Shown in pieces: positions 21,243 through 30,298 of a stretch of 64,000 bases of DNA. The notes beneath the pieces were generated by a model. The model saw only the letters and a list, made by a program, of their open reading frames with translations. It made no database searches and was not told where the DNA came from. Where the stretch lies: assembly GCA_963664585.2 (NCBI GenBank), contig CAXXEO010000009.1, positions 124,001 to 188,000 on the forward strand. The letters are read 5' to 3'. The position numbers were made by a program, and so were the translations under genes. Positions within the stretch are counted from its first letter, which is position 1, and each line of letters begins with the position of its first letter. Origin of the DNA: G963664585 sp963664585. GTDB lineage: Bacteria; Bacillota; Clostridia; Oscillospirales; Ruminococcaceae.

Positions 21243-22574
21243 ATGCCGAACATAAAGAGAATTGAAAATAAAAAAGGCGCGGCGTATAAGATTAGAATTT
21301 GTCGCGGATATGACGCACAAAACAAGAAGATTGTTGAAACCGTTACCTTTCACCCAGATTTGTCCGTTAGTGTCAAGCAACAGGGAAAAGACGCGCTGAG
21401 GTTTGCGCTCGAGCTTGAAGAAAAAATTAAATACGGTACTTGCTTCGATGGTAAAAAAACATCTTTTGAAGCCTTTGCAACTGATTGGCTTGAACGTACA
21501 AAAAACAACGTATCATACAGCACGTACAAAATCTATGAAACAATGCTGAGGACAAAAATAATACCCTACTTCAAAACCTGTAAACTCACAAAAATAAACC
21601 TCCCTATGGTGGAAGCATTCTATTTGACGCTGGTGGATAATTCCGCTCAGGCTTCAATCAAAAAATACGATATGCTATTAAACGTTATGTTTAAAACGGC
21701 GATACGTTGGCAAATGATTGAGAAAAACCCTTGCGTGAGCGCTGTGAAGCCAAAATCGAAGAAAAAGGTGAGTGGGATAAAATTCTTTACACCCGATCAG
21801 GCAAAAACATTTCTGAGCTCACTGGATAAGGAATTTGAAACGATCTATAAGGGACATGAGAGAGTAGACGATACGGGAAAACGCTACCATGTAAATGACT
21901 ACAAAGAAAAGCGGGGTATGCCGTCGCAGTTTAAGGTTTTTTTCTATATTGCCATGACCTGCGGGATGCGACGGGGTGAAATATTAGCTCTGCATTGGGA
22001 TGACGTTAATTTTGAGAAAAAAACAATTCATATCACCAAATCCATGACCAAGGCCCCTAAGGGTGTAGAATGTAAAGAACCAAAAACTGCGACTTCTGTG
22101 AGGACGGTACCAATGCCAGACGATATCCTGCCATTACTCAGACGCTACAGAAGCGAATATAACGAACTCAAAATCAGTATGGGTGATAAGTGGCAGGGTG
22201 ACGGCAATATGTTCACACAAGTCGACGGAAAGCTTATGGGAATGCATACGCCGTATCAGCGGTTTATCAGCCACATTGAGCGGTATAATGAATGGGTTGA
22301 GCAGACCAATAAAACCTTGCCAAAGGGTGAGAATAAGCTTGAACCCCTGCCCAAAATCCCATTCCACGGGCTCAGGCATACATGCGCTACCCTTCTAAAT
22401 GATATGGGTGTCAATATTTTGGTTATATCAAAAGTCCTTGGACACGCACAGACCAGTACGACTATGAATATCTACGCACACAGCTTTGAATCACAATTGC
22501 GTGAGGCTAGTACCAATATGAACGGTTTCCTGAGAAAGTGCGCGGAAGAAGACGGGCAGAGGGCTGCCATTTAG
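21243..22574 (+). CDS. int: Tyrosine site-specific integrase
   Basis: 443 aa. It has an N-terminal arm-binding region (residues 1-65), a SAM-like core-binding domain (about 72-165) and a catalytic domain with all expected residues: Arg243 in CGMRRGEILAL, Lys near 281, His375-x-x-Arg378 in HGLRHTCATLL, His401 in LGHAQTSTTMNIY and nucleophile Tyr411. This is the Tn916/phage-type integrase common in Gram-positive elements. It probably recombines the 46-bp tRNA-Thr sites. It lies about 5 kb from the left end rather than at an end, as if genes were added outside it or the module was reshuffled. A GGCTGCC/GGCGGCC hairpin overlaps its stop codon. Confidence 0.95.
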   Translation: MPNIKRIENKKGAAYKIRICRGYDAQNKKIVETVTFHPDLSVSVKQQGKDALRFALELEEKIKYGTCFDGKKTSFEAFATDWLERTKNNVSYSTYKIYETMLRTKIIPYFKTCKLTKINLPMVEAFYLTLVDNSAQASIKKYDMLLNVMFKTAIRWQMIEKNPCVSAVKPKSKKKVSGIKFFTPDQAKTFLSSLDKEFETIYKGHERVDDTGKRYHVNDYKEKRGMPSQFKVFFYIAMTCGMRRGEILALHWDDVNFEKKTIHITKSMTKAPKGVECKEPKTATSVRTVPMPDDILPLLRRYRSEYNELKISMGDKWQGDGNMFTQVDGKLMGMHTPYQRFISHIERYNEWVEQTNKTLPKGENKLEPLPKIPFHGLRHTCATLLNDMGVNILVISKVLGHAQTSTTMNIYAHSFESQLREASTNMNGFLRKCAEEDGQRAAI

Positions 22575-22585
22575 GCGGCCTTTAT
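22562..22585 (+). terminator. Hairpin across the int stop codon
   Basis: GGCTGCC-ATTTA-GGCGGCC followed by TTTATG. The loop contains the int stop codon TAG. The same AGAGGGCTGCC text recurs at 22868 after the next gene. It is a weak or partial terminator and may set the int level relative to the downstream gene. Confidence 0.5.
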
Positions 22586-22613
22586 GTAAAAACAAATATG
22601 GGAGGAATTACTT

Positions 22614-22835
22614 ATGGCTGATATTAAGTTCGAAATTGCTGAAGAAATCGGCGTGGTATCCGAAAGATCTAACGGTTGGCGTAAAGAAGTTAACCTTGTA
22701 AGCTGGAATGGCCGTGAACCCAAATATGACATCCGTGATTGGTCAGAAGGACACGAAAAAATGGGTAAGGGAATAACTCTTTCAACTGATGAAATCAAGA
22801 AGTTTCGAGATATTTTGGAACAGCTAGAATTGTAG
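22614..22835 (+). CDS. YdbC/PC4-like ssDNA-binding protein
   Basis: 73 aa, the full family length. KFEIAEEIGVVSERSNGWRKEVNLVSWNGREPKYDIRDW (seen in parts) and the end GITLSTDEIKKFRDIL are typical of the YdbC/PC4 domain, a small dimeric protein that binds single-stranded DNA or acts as a transcription coactivator. A good site, GGGAGGAATT, precedes the ATG. It follows the integrase by 39 bp and may assist recombination or replication (inference). Confidence 0.75.
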   Translation: MADIKFEIAEEIGVVSERSNGWRKEVNLVSWNGREPKYDIRDWSEGHEKMGKGITLSTDEIKKFRDILEQLEL

Positions 22836-22867
22836 CTGCAAGATGTAAACATAGTAGTAAGGAAGCA

Positions 22868-22899
22868 GAGGGCTGCCAATAGGTGGCCTTCTTTCTTTT
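22868..22899 (+). terminator. Terminator after the YdbC-like gene
   Basis: GGCTGCC-AATA-GGTGGCC followed by TTCTTTCTTTT. It is related in sequence to the hairpin at 22562, differing by two bases in the right arm and loop. It closes the recombination block ahead of hsdR. Confidence 0.75.
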
Positions 22900-23090
22900 A
22901 GGTTGATTATTGTTGTCGAAATTGCTATAATTTGGTTATACTAGTTTGCTTTTGTATTGAATTTCGGTTATCCTTGAATAGAATCTCCTATATAGCTTAA
23001 CTAAAAAGTAAGAACTAGCTTACGGTGTGGTTTTATCATAGATATAATTCTTCACTACAACAAAACATGTAACATATCGGAGGGATTGTT

Positions 23091-25442
23091 TTGAATAAAA
23101 AATCGCTAACCGAGCGTGATATATGTACTAAATTTATTACCCCAGCCATTGTTTCCTCAGGTTGGGACATAAATGACCAGATCCGTGAAGAAGTATTTTT
23201 TACTGCTGGTCGTATTCAGGTACGTAAAAATGTAGCTAAGCGTACGACAGGGAAAAAGGCAGACTATATCCTCTATTACAAATCTAATTTACCAATTGCT
23301 GTTATTGAAGCAAAAGATAATAACCATTCCACAGGAGATGGGTTGCAACAAGCCCTTAATTATGCTGATATACTAGATGTCCCTTTTGTATATGCATCTA
23401 ACGGTGATGCATTTATTGAACATGACCGAACAATAAATACCGGGACATCCGAAAGAGAATTATCCCTAGACTGTTTTCCAAGCCCTAATGAATTATGGGA
23501 GAGGTATAAGGCATACAAAGGTATTACTAAAAAAACAGAACCGATTATAACCCAGGATTACTATTTCGAAATTGATGGAAAAGAACCACGATATTACCAG
23601 CAAGTAGCTATAAATAAAACCATTGAGGCAATTGCTAATGACCAGAACCGCATATTATTGGTCATGGCCACAGGCACAGGAAAGACTTATACTGCATTTC
23701 AGATAATTTATCGTCTTTGGAAAACTAAGGTAAAGAAAAGAATTCTATATCTTGCAGATCGTAACATACTGATAGACCAAACGAGACAAAATGATTTTAA
23801 GTTTTTTGGCGATAAGATGACCAAAATTCAAAATCGTACAGTTGATAAGTCATATGAAATATATCTGGCTTTATATCAGGCTGTCAGTGGTGAAGAAGAA
23901 TTTAGAAATATTTACAAAGATTTTAGCCCTAACTTTTTTGATCTAATTATTGTTGATGAATGCCATAGGGGTAGTGCTAAAGACGATTCTGCTTGGAGAG
24001 AGATTTTAACGTATTTTTCTTCTGCAACACAAATTGGTATGACCGCTACCCCTAAAGAGACAAAGAACATATCTAATATTGAATACTTCGGCGAGCCAAT
24101 CTATATTTACACGCTCAAGCAGGGTATTGAGGATGGATTTCTGGCTCCATACAAGGTTATCCGAGTTTCTATTGATAAGGATTTAGAAGGATGGCGTCCG
24201 ATAAAAGGGAAAATAGACAAATATGGCAATGAGATTGAAGATAGAGAATATAACCTTAATGATTTTGATCGTACATTAATCCTTGAAAAGCGTACTGAAC
24301 TTGTAGCCAAGCGCGTGTCTGATTTCCTAAAAAAAAATAATGACCGCTATGCTAAGTCCATATTTTTTTGTACAGATATTGATCATGCCATTCGTATGTG
24401 TACCGCATTAGTTAACGAAAATAGCGACCTTTTTTCTGAAAATCATCGCTATATCATGCGAATCACCGCAGATAACCAAGAAGGCAAAGCACAATTGGAT
24501 AATTTCATCAATCCGTATGAAAGGTACCCTGTATTAGTTACAACAAGTAAGCTGTTGACAACCGGTGTCGACGCACAGACATGCAAATATATTATCCTTG
24601 ATTCCAACATTAACAGCATGACCGAGTTTAAACAAATTATCGGTCGCGGCACCCGTATACGTGAAGATTGTGGTAAAATGTACTTTACTATTATTGATTT
24701 CAGAAACAATGCTCGTAATTTTGCAGACCCGGATTTTGATGGTGAGCCCGTCATAGTTAAAGTGACGCAAGGGGATATACCACCGGAAACAGAGGAACCC
24801 GACGTTGACGCACCGGATATTGGAGAGGTAGGTAAAACAACTACCAACATTGATATTGATGACGGTGAAGGACACGAAGGCAGAGTAAAATATTATGTTG
24901 ATGATGTCTTTGTTAAAATAATAAACGAAAGAGTTTTATATTACGGCCCGGATGGAAAGCTTATCACTGAAAGCTTGGTAGGCTATTCTAAAAGGAATAT
25001 TCAAAATGCATTTTCATCATTGGACGACTTTTTACAAAAATGGAATTCTGCTGATAAAAAGGTGGCTATCATCGAGGAATTACGTGAAAAAGGCATATTT
25101 ATTGATGAATTACAGGATGAAGTTGGAAAAGAATTAGATCCATTCGATCTTGTTTGCCATGTGGCTTTTGATATGAAGCCTTTGACTAGGGCAGAACGCG
25201 CCAATAATGTTAAAAAGAAAAACTACTTTACTAAATATGGAGAACAAGCTCGGTTGGTGCTTGAAGCACTCTTGGACAAGTATGCCTCTGAGGGTATTGA
25301 AAATTTGGAAGATACAAAAGTGCTTACGCTACCGGAATTCTCTAAATACGGCTCGTTGAAGCAGATAATTGGATATTTTGGCAATAAGGAGGCTTTCAAG
25401 AAAGCTATTGCTGATCTTGAAAGAGAACTTTATGTTGCATAG
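23091..25442 (+). CDS. hsdR: Type I restriction enzyme R subunit (HsdR)
   Basis: 783 aa. The start is TTG at 23091, 6 bp after CGGAGGG. An N-terminal PD-(D/E)xK nuclease lies at residues about 35-110 (Asp58, Glu73-x-Lys75 in VIEAKDN). The SF2 translocase has Walker A ATGTGKT at 193-199, DECH at 289-292, GMTATP at 316-321 and motif VI QIIGRGTRIRED near 515. The C-terminal part would bind the methylase complex. The size and the short nuclease domain fit the EcoEI-like (type IB) branch. It cuts DNA lacking the HsdS-directed methylation after ATP-driven translocation. HsdM follows after 15 bp. Confidence 0.95.
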   Translation: MNKKSLTERDICTKFITPAIVSSGWDINDQIREEVFFTAGRIQVRKNVAKRTTGKKADYILYYKSNLPIAVIEAKDNNHSTGDGLQQALNYADILDVPFVYASNGDAFIEHDRTINTGTSERELSLDCFPSPNELWERYKAYKGITKKTEPIITQDYYFEIDGKEPRYYQQVAINKTIEAIANDQNRILLVMATGTGKTYTAFQIIYRLWKTKVKKRILYLADRNILIDQTRQNDFKFFGDKMTKIQNRTVDKSYEIYLALYQAVSGEEEFRNIYKDFSPNFFDLIIVDECHRGSAKDDSAWREILTYFSSATQIGMTATPKETKNISNIEYFGEPIYIYTLKQGIEDGFLAPYKVIRVSIDKDLEGWRPIKGKIDKYGNEIEDREYNLNDFDRTLILEKRTELVAKRVSDFLKKNNDRYAKSIFFCTDIDHAIRMCTALVNENSDLFSENHRYIMRITADNQEGKAQLDNFINPYERYPVLVTTSKLLTTGVDAQTCKYIILDSNINSMTEFKQIIGRGTRIREDCGKMYFTIIDFRNNARNFADPDFDGEPVIVKVTQGDIPPETEEPDVDAPDIGEVGKTTTNIDIDDGEGHEGRVKYYVDDVFVKIINERVLYYGPDGKLITESLVGYSKRNIQNAFSSLDDFLQKWNSADKKVAIIEELREKGIFIDELQDEVGKELDPFDLVCHVAFDMKPLTRAERANNVKKKNYFTKYGEQARLVLEALLDKYASEGIENLEDTKVLTLPEFSKYGSLKQIIGYFGNKEAFKKAIADLERELYVA

Positions 25443-25457
25443 ATTTGGGAGGGGCTT

Positions 25458-26885
25458 ATGGCTGTTGATACAGTGATAAAATCGATACAGAATATTATGA
25501 GAAAAGATACAGGTGTAGATGGCGATGCACAGCGCATTTCGCAGCTTGTGTGGATGATTTTCTTGAAAATATTTGATGCAAAAGAATCTGAATGGGAGTT
25601 AATTGACGATTCATATACTTCGATTATCCCAGATGGGCTTCGTTGGTCCCAATGGGCAACCGATGACGAAGGCATAACGGGTGATGATCTAATTGATTTT
25701 ATCAACAATACACTTTTCCCAAAGTTGAAAAACCTTAAGGTAAAAAGCAACAAGGATATTCGCACCTTTGTTGTTAAGTCTGTTTTTGAGGATTCTTACA
25801 ACTATATGAAGTCCGGAACCTTGCTTCGCCAAGTCATCAACAAGCTTAATAAAATTGACTTTGATACGCAAACAGACAGGCATCAGTTTAACGACGTTTA
25901 TGAGACTATTCTAAAAGATTTGCAAAGCGCAGGTAATTCCGGCGAGTTTTATACCCCTCGTCCTGTAACGCAATTTATGGTCGATATGATTAACCCTCAA
26001 CTTGGAGAAAAAATACTGGACTTTGCATGTGGCACCGGCGGCTTTTTGGTATGCTCTGTTGAACATTTGAAGAAACAACTTACAAACGTAGCGGATATGG
26101 AAACCTTCCAGCACACTATCATGGGCGTTGAGAAGAAGCAGCTTCCATATTCTCTTTGTCTGACTAATCTCATCCTGCACGATTTTGATGAGCCTAACAT
26201 TAAGCGGGACAATCTACTTTCCTACCCAATAAAGGATATTAAGCTAACCGACAAAGTGGATATTATTTTAACCAATCCGCCTTTCGGCGGTGACGAGGAA
26301 GATGGCATTGAGAGTAACTTTCCGGTAGAATTCAGGACAAGAGAAACCGCAGATTTGTTTATGACTCTTTTGATGTACAAGTTGAAGCCCACAGGAAGAG
26401 CCGCAATCGTTTTGCCGGATGGATTTTTATCTGGTGAAGGAATTAAGACAACTATTAAGGAAAAATTGCTTAGCAAATTTAATGTTTATACCATTGTACG
26501 TTTGCCAGAAGGCGTTTTTTCACCATATGCAGATATCAATACAAACCTTTTATTTATAGAAAGTGGAAAGGCCACAAAAGAAATATGGTTTTATGAGTTG
26601 CCGTTACCGGAGGGCTATAAGAAATACACCAAAACTAAGCCTATTCAACTTGCCGACTTTACCAAGATCAAAAAGTGGTGGGAAGACCGCACAGAAAGCG
26701 ATTTTTCTTGGAAAGTTTCAATTGATAAAATCAAAGAACTCGATTATAACTTAGATATCAAAAATCCAAACCGTGAAAATGATGCGAAAAATTATTCAGC
26801 TGATGAGCTGATTCTTAGACTTGAAAGCAGCATTAATACCTCAAGTGCTCTATTGCAACACATTAAAAAGGAGCTATGCAAATGA
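25458..26885 (+). CDS. hsdM: Type I restriction-modification N6-adenine methylase (HsdM)
   Basis: 475 aa, normal length. An N-terminal helical domain (HsdM_N, about 1-130) comes first. Then SGEFYTPRPVTQFMVDM, the SAM motif DFACGTGGFLV at about 188-198 and the catalytic NPPF at 273-276 follow; the last defines N6-adenine methylases. Start: ATG with GGGAGGGGCTT upstream. Its stop overlaps the HsdS start (ATGA), so M and S are translationally coupled, as expected for an M2S complex. Confidence 0.96.
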   Translation: MAVDTVIKSIQNIMRKDTGVDGDAQRISQLVWMIFLKIFDAKESEWELIDDSYTSIIPDGLRWSQWATDDEGITGDDLIDFINNTLFPKLKNLKVKSNKDIRTFVVKSVFEDSYNYMKSGTLLRQVINKLNKIDFDTQTDRHQFNDVYETILKDLQSAGNSGEFYTPRPVTQFMVDMINPQLGEKILDFACGTGGFLVCSVEHLKKQLTNVADMETFQHTIMGVEKKQLPYSLCLTNLILHDFDEPNIKRDNLLSYPIKDIKLTDKVDIILTNPPFGGDEEDGIESNFPVEFRTRETADLFMTLLMYKLKPTGRAAIVLPDGFLSGEGIKTTIKEKLLSKFNVYTIVRLPEGVFSPYADINTNLLFIESGKATKEIWFYELPLPEGYKKYTKTKPIQLADFTKIKKWWEDRTESDFSWKVSIDKIKELDYNLDIKNPNRENDAKNYSADELILRLESSINTSSALLQHIKKELCK

Positions 26886-28363
26886 GCAAGTATCCCCTAA
26901 AAAAGGTTTCATCGTTCTTGCAATACAGAGATGACACATTAAATCCGAGTGAAGCTAACGCATTGGGTTTACGGCGCATAGAAAAAATTAATTTTAACGG
27001 TTCGATTTTTCTTACCTCCAAAGCAACTAACACAAAGATGATACGAGTCCGAAAAGGAGATTTGGTTATTTCCGGCATCAATGTTGGTAAAGGTGCTTTA
27101 GCGGTTTATGAAGGTGACGAAGACGTACTGGCGACTATTCACTATTCAGGTTATGTTTTCGATAAAAGTAAAATAGACCTAGAGTATTTGAAGCTTTTCT
27201 TAAAGAGCGATGTTTTTGTGGCTATTCTAAAAGATCAGACAGGCGGGGGTATAAAAACCGAGATAAAACCTAAAAAGTTTTTATCACTTGAAGTTCCACT
27301 TCCAACTATTACAGAACAGCATGATATAGTGAAAAATTACATGGCTGTAAACGATCAAATTGACGGTATTATTTTGCAGGTCAATAAGCAAGAAAACTAT
27401 CTTAACCATTTACTTCAAGCAATATTTCAAATGGCAGTAGAAGGCAATCTTGTAGCTCAATACGAAAACGATGAACCTGCTACAGTTTTACTTAACAGAA
27501 TCAAAAATGAGAAGTCTATGATGTCTTCAACAAACGGGGACTCTCGTAATAGCAAAATATACTACGATGATAATGTTCGAGAGGATGACAAATATTTACT
27601 CATACCAAAAAATTGGTGTTGGTGCAAATTGAATTCTTTAATTCAACAACTGCCACGCAATGGATATTCTCCAGCAAGAGTGGACCGTGAGACATCAACA
27701 AAAGTTCTTACATTAACTGCAACCACAAGTGGATACTTTATTGATTCCGCTTTTAAATATTGCAATAAGATTATTGACCCTTTATCTTATTTATGGTTAA
27801 AAAAAGAGGATATATTAATACAAAGAAGCAACTCCCTTGAATATGTGGGAGTGGCATGTTTATACAATTCTGACAATAATGCTTATATTTATCCGGACTT
27901 AATGATGAAAATTAAATGCATGCCAGAGATCGTTTCGAAATATATTGTTATTGTGCTAAAAAGCAGGTATTTAAGGATCTATTTTCAAAATAAAGCCAAG
28001 GGTACATCAAAAAGTATGCCTAAAATTACGCAAATGGTTGTAGCAAATGCTGTTATACCTTTGCCTCCTCGCGCAGAGCAACAACGCATCGTAGAAAAAG
28101 TTGACCAATTGGTCGCTATGTGCGATGAATTAAAAAGGTCAATTAAAACATCTAAACAAAATGCTACCTTGCTTATGCAGACTGTCTTGAATCAAGCCTT
28201 TTCCGGAAAAGCTAATTACAACGTTAAGGAATTCCCACAGACTGGCAGAAATGACTATGTTGAAGAATGGGATATTGCTGCAAAAGCAAATAGTGATATA
28301 AAACAAGAAACCGCAGAGAAAATAGCTGCAATCCTTGCCAATGTGAGCAAGGGTTCAAAATGA
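26882..28363 (+). CDS. hsdS: Type I restriction specificity subunit (HsdS)
   Basis: 493 aa from the ATG at 26882 that overlaps the HsdM stop (another ATG at 26876 is possible, AAGGAGCT upstream). Two target-recognition domains each end in a conserved helix: the first after SLEVPLPTITEQHDIVKNYMAVNDQID, seen in part, near residue 150-180; the second after IPLPPRAEQQRIVEKVDQLVAMCDEL near 395-420. The helix pairs set the spacing of the two half-sites. The sequence recognised cannot be read from the protein. The ImmA-like gene starts inside its stop codon. Confidence 0.94.
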   Translation: MSKYPLKKVSSFLQYRDDTLNPSEANALGLRRIEKINFNGSIFLTSKATNTKMIRVRKGDLVISGINVGKGALAVYEGDEDVLATIHYSGYVFDKSKIDLEYLKLFLKSDVFVAILKDQTGGGIKTEIKPKKFLSLEVPLPTITEQHDIVKNYMAVNDQIDGIILQVNKQENYLNHLLQAIFQMAVEGNLVAQYENDEPATVLLNRIKNEKSMMSSTNGDSRNSKIYYDDNVREDDKYLLIPKNWCWCKLNSLIQQLPRNGYSPARVDRETSTKVLTLTATTSGYFIDSAFKYCNKIIDPLSYLWLKKEDILIQRSNSLEYVGVACLYNSDNNAYIYPDLMMKIKCMPEIVSKYIVIVLKSRYLRIYFQNKAKGTSKSMPKITQMVVANAVIPLPPRAEQQRIVEKVDQLVAMCDELKRSIKTSKQNATLLMQTVLNQAFSGKANYNVKEFPQTGRNDYVEEWDIAAKANSDIKQETAEKIAAILANVSKGSK

Positions 28364-29130
28364 CGCCCGCCGGTTATGCTCAGCAAGTCATCAATGAATT
28401 CGGCATTATAACCGCACCTGCTTTGATATTGAATACGGTGTTTACTCATTATGGCATTGAATATTATCAGCAGGACTTTGATGATATTAACTATTGTGGT
28501 TCTTTACATCGAAAGTCTGACCAAACCGTAATAATTGTAAATACAGATATTAAAAATAAAGGCAGGATAAATTTTACGAAGTCACATGAATTTGGACACT
28601 TCTATATGAAACATGAAGGCAAGGAGTTTAGTTGTACTTCGCAGGATTTGCGGCTGAGCAATCTGTCATCAAAGCCGCTTGAGGTTCAAGCAAACCAATT
28701 CGCCAGCGCCTTTTTAATGCCTGAATGTATGATTAAGCCGATTGTCCTAACATCACCGTTTAATTTTGATACCATTGGGTATGTGCGGAATTATTTCTTA
28801 GTATCTAAGCTTTCGGCGGCATTTAAAATTCTGGATTTTACATTAGGAGATTATGCCTTAGTATCTTGCCAAAACGGATTAATAAAACATGTAAAATTAT
28901 CTCCGAGTTTATCAGGGGACATTAAGATCACGACTGTAAATGCAGCATTACCCGAAAAATCTTATGCAGTCCAGATAATAAATACAACAAAACAAATGAG
29001 AGATTATACAGAAATTGACCCACGGGTTTGGCTGATATCTTGTGCCGATAAGTATAAAGTATATGAACATTCAAGATCAGATAAGAAATCAAATTCATGC
29101 CTCACATTATTGAATCTCATAAGAAAGTAA
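28360..29130 (+). CDS. ImmA/IrrE-family zinc metallopeptidase
   Basis: 256 aa. HEFGH at residues 76-80 gives the zinc-binding HExxH, and LEVQANQFASAFLMP (Glu108) supplies the third ligand, as in ImmA/IrrE peptidases. These cleave HTH repressors and so switch on mobile-element or damage genes. Here the gene overlaps hsdS by 4 bp (ATGA) and is co-translated with the restriction operon; no XRE partner is adjacent. It might control restriction or respond to stress (inference). The C-terminal 100 residues are not recognised. Confidence 0.88.
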   Translation: MTPAGYAQQVINEFGIITAPALILNTVFTHYGIEYYQQDFDDINYCGSLHRKSDQTVIIVNTDIKNKGRINFTKSHEFGHFYMKHEGKEFSCTSQDLRLSNLSSKPLEVQANQFASAFLMPECMIKPIVLTSPFNFDTIGYVRNYFLVSKLSAAFKILDFTLGDYALVSCQNGLIKHVKLSPSLSGDIKITTVNAALPEKSYAVQIINTTKQMRDYTEIDPRVWLISCADKYKVYEHSRSDKKSNSCLTLLNLIRK

Positions 29131-29193
29131 AAAAAAGACTGGGTAGAGAATGCAGTATAATATTTCTGCGTTTATGAAGGGATTGATAATAAC

Positions 29194-30207
29194 ATGTATG
29201 ATAATGTGACGGTATGGGGAATTCATGCGGGGGCAATGGGAGAAGTTGACAAAATTTTCTTAAATAAAAATAATCCGTCCATAGCTATTGGTTGGCCTGA
29301 AATGGGGGATTTGTCTTTAATTAAGAAAGACCGCGAAGATTTCAAAGAAAAATTAAAAAAGGATTATCCGGATACAAAAAAAGGAGCTATACCCACTTCA
29401 GCCGGTATGCTCTACAGATTCATACATGAAATCAAACAAGGGGACATTATCATCTATCCTTCAAAACAGGACAGGAAAATCCATATTGGAGAGATTAACG
29501 GCGATTATGCATTCAATAGCAGCTATGATAAAGAACACCCTCATTTACGAAGCGTAAAATGGCTTAAACATTTTTCAAGGCCGGATTTTTCTCAGGGTGC
29601 GCTTTATGAAGTGGGTTCAGCGCTCAGCTTATTCCAAGTAAAAAACTATGCAGATGAATTTATTGCGGCTCTTGAAGGTAAGCAGATAACAAAAAAGGAT
29701 GAACTAGACGAGACAGTAACCGATATCCTTGAAGTAACGGAACAAAGCACGAATGATTTCGTGTTTAAAAAACTATCAAAAGAGCTTAAAGGGCACCCAT
29801 TTGAACATTTCGTAGCGCACGTACTAAATGTTATCGGATACAATACAAAGGTTTCGCCGGAGGGCGGAGACGGGGGTATTGATATCCTTGCATTTAAGGA
29901 TGAGCTTGGCATTGAACCACCAATTATAAAAGTACAGGTAAAAAGCAACGACGGTGATGTAACACCTGAAAAAGTACAAGCTCTTTACGGTAATGTCTCA
30001 ACTGGCGAATACGGTCTTTTTGTATCCTTAGGCGGCTATTCAAAACAGGCCAGAGCATTTGCCAAATCGAAGTCAAATTTACGTATTATTGACGGTGATG
30101 AGCTTATTGAACTAATACTCAAAAATTATGAGAAGCTGGATTCAAAATATAAGGCGATAATTCCACTTAAGAACATCTACATACCCACACAGGTTGAAGG
30201 GCGATAA
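29194..30207 (+). CDS. Mrr-type restriction endonuclease with N-terminal sensor-like domain
   Basis: 337 aa. The C-terminal half is an Mrr catalytic domain: KGHPFEHFVAHVLNVIGY (Glu204), EGGDGGIDILAF (Asp230), IIKVQVKS (Gln248-x-Lys250, the Q variant common in Mrr), then GNVSTGEYGLFVSLGGYSKQA, seen in parts. The N-terminal 150 residues (GDIIIYPSKQDRKIHIGEI) resemble a PUA/EVE-like fold that could read a modified base; this part is uncertain. Such enzymes usually cut modified or foreign DNA (type IV restriction). It lies 63 bp after the metallopeptidase, in the same direction. Confidence 0.85.
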   Translation: MYDNVTVWGIHAGAMGEVDKIFLNKNNPSIAIGWPEMGDLSLIKKDREDFKEKLKKDYPDTKKGAIPTSAGMLYRFIHEIKQGDIIIYPSKQDRKIHIGEINGDYAFNSSYDKEHPHLRSVKWLKHFSRPDFSQGALYEVGSALSLFQVKNYADEFIAALEGKQITKKDELDETVTDILEVTEQSTNDFVFKKLSKELKGHPFEHFVAHVLNVIGYNTKVSPEGGDGGIDILAFKDELGIEPPIIKVQVKSNDGDVTPEKVQALYGNVSTGEYGLFVSLGGYSKQARAFAKSKSNLRIIDGDELIELILKNYEKLDSKYKAIIPLKNIYIPTQVEGR

Positions 30208-30298
30208 GCATAAACAAATAATACGTAGTTAGCATATCGGTAATCATAGCCTTGTCGGGTAGATGAACGGAATGTTTTATAATTTGGAGGAGGTTTTT

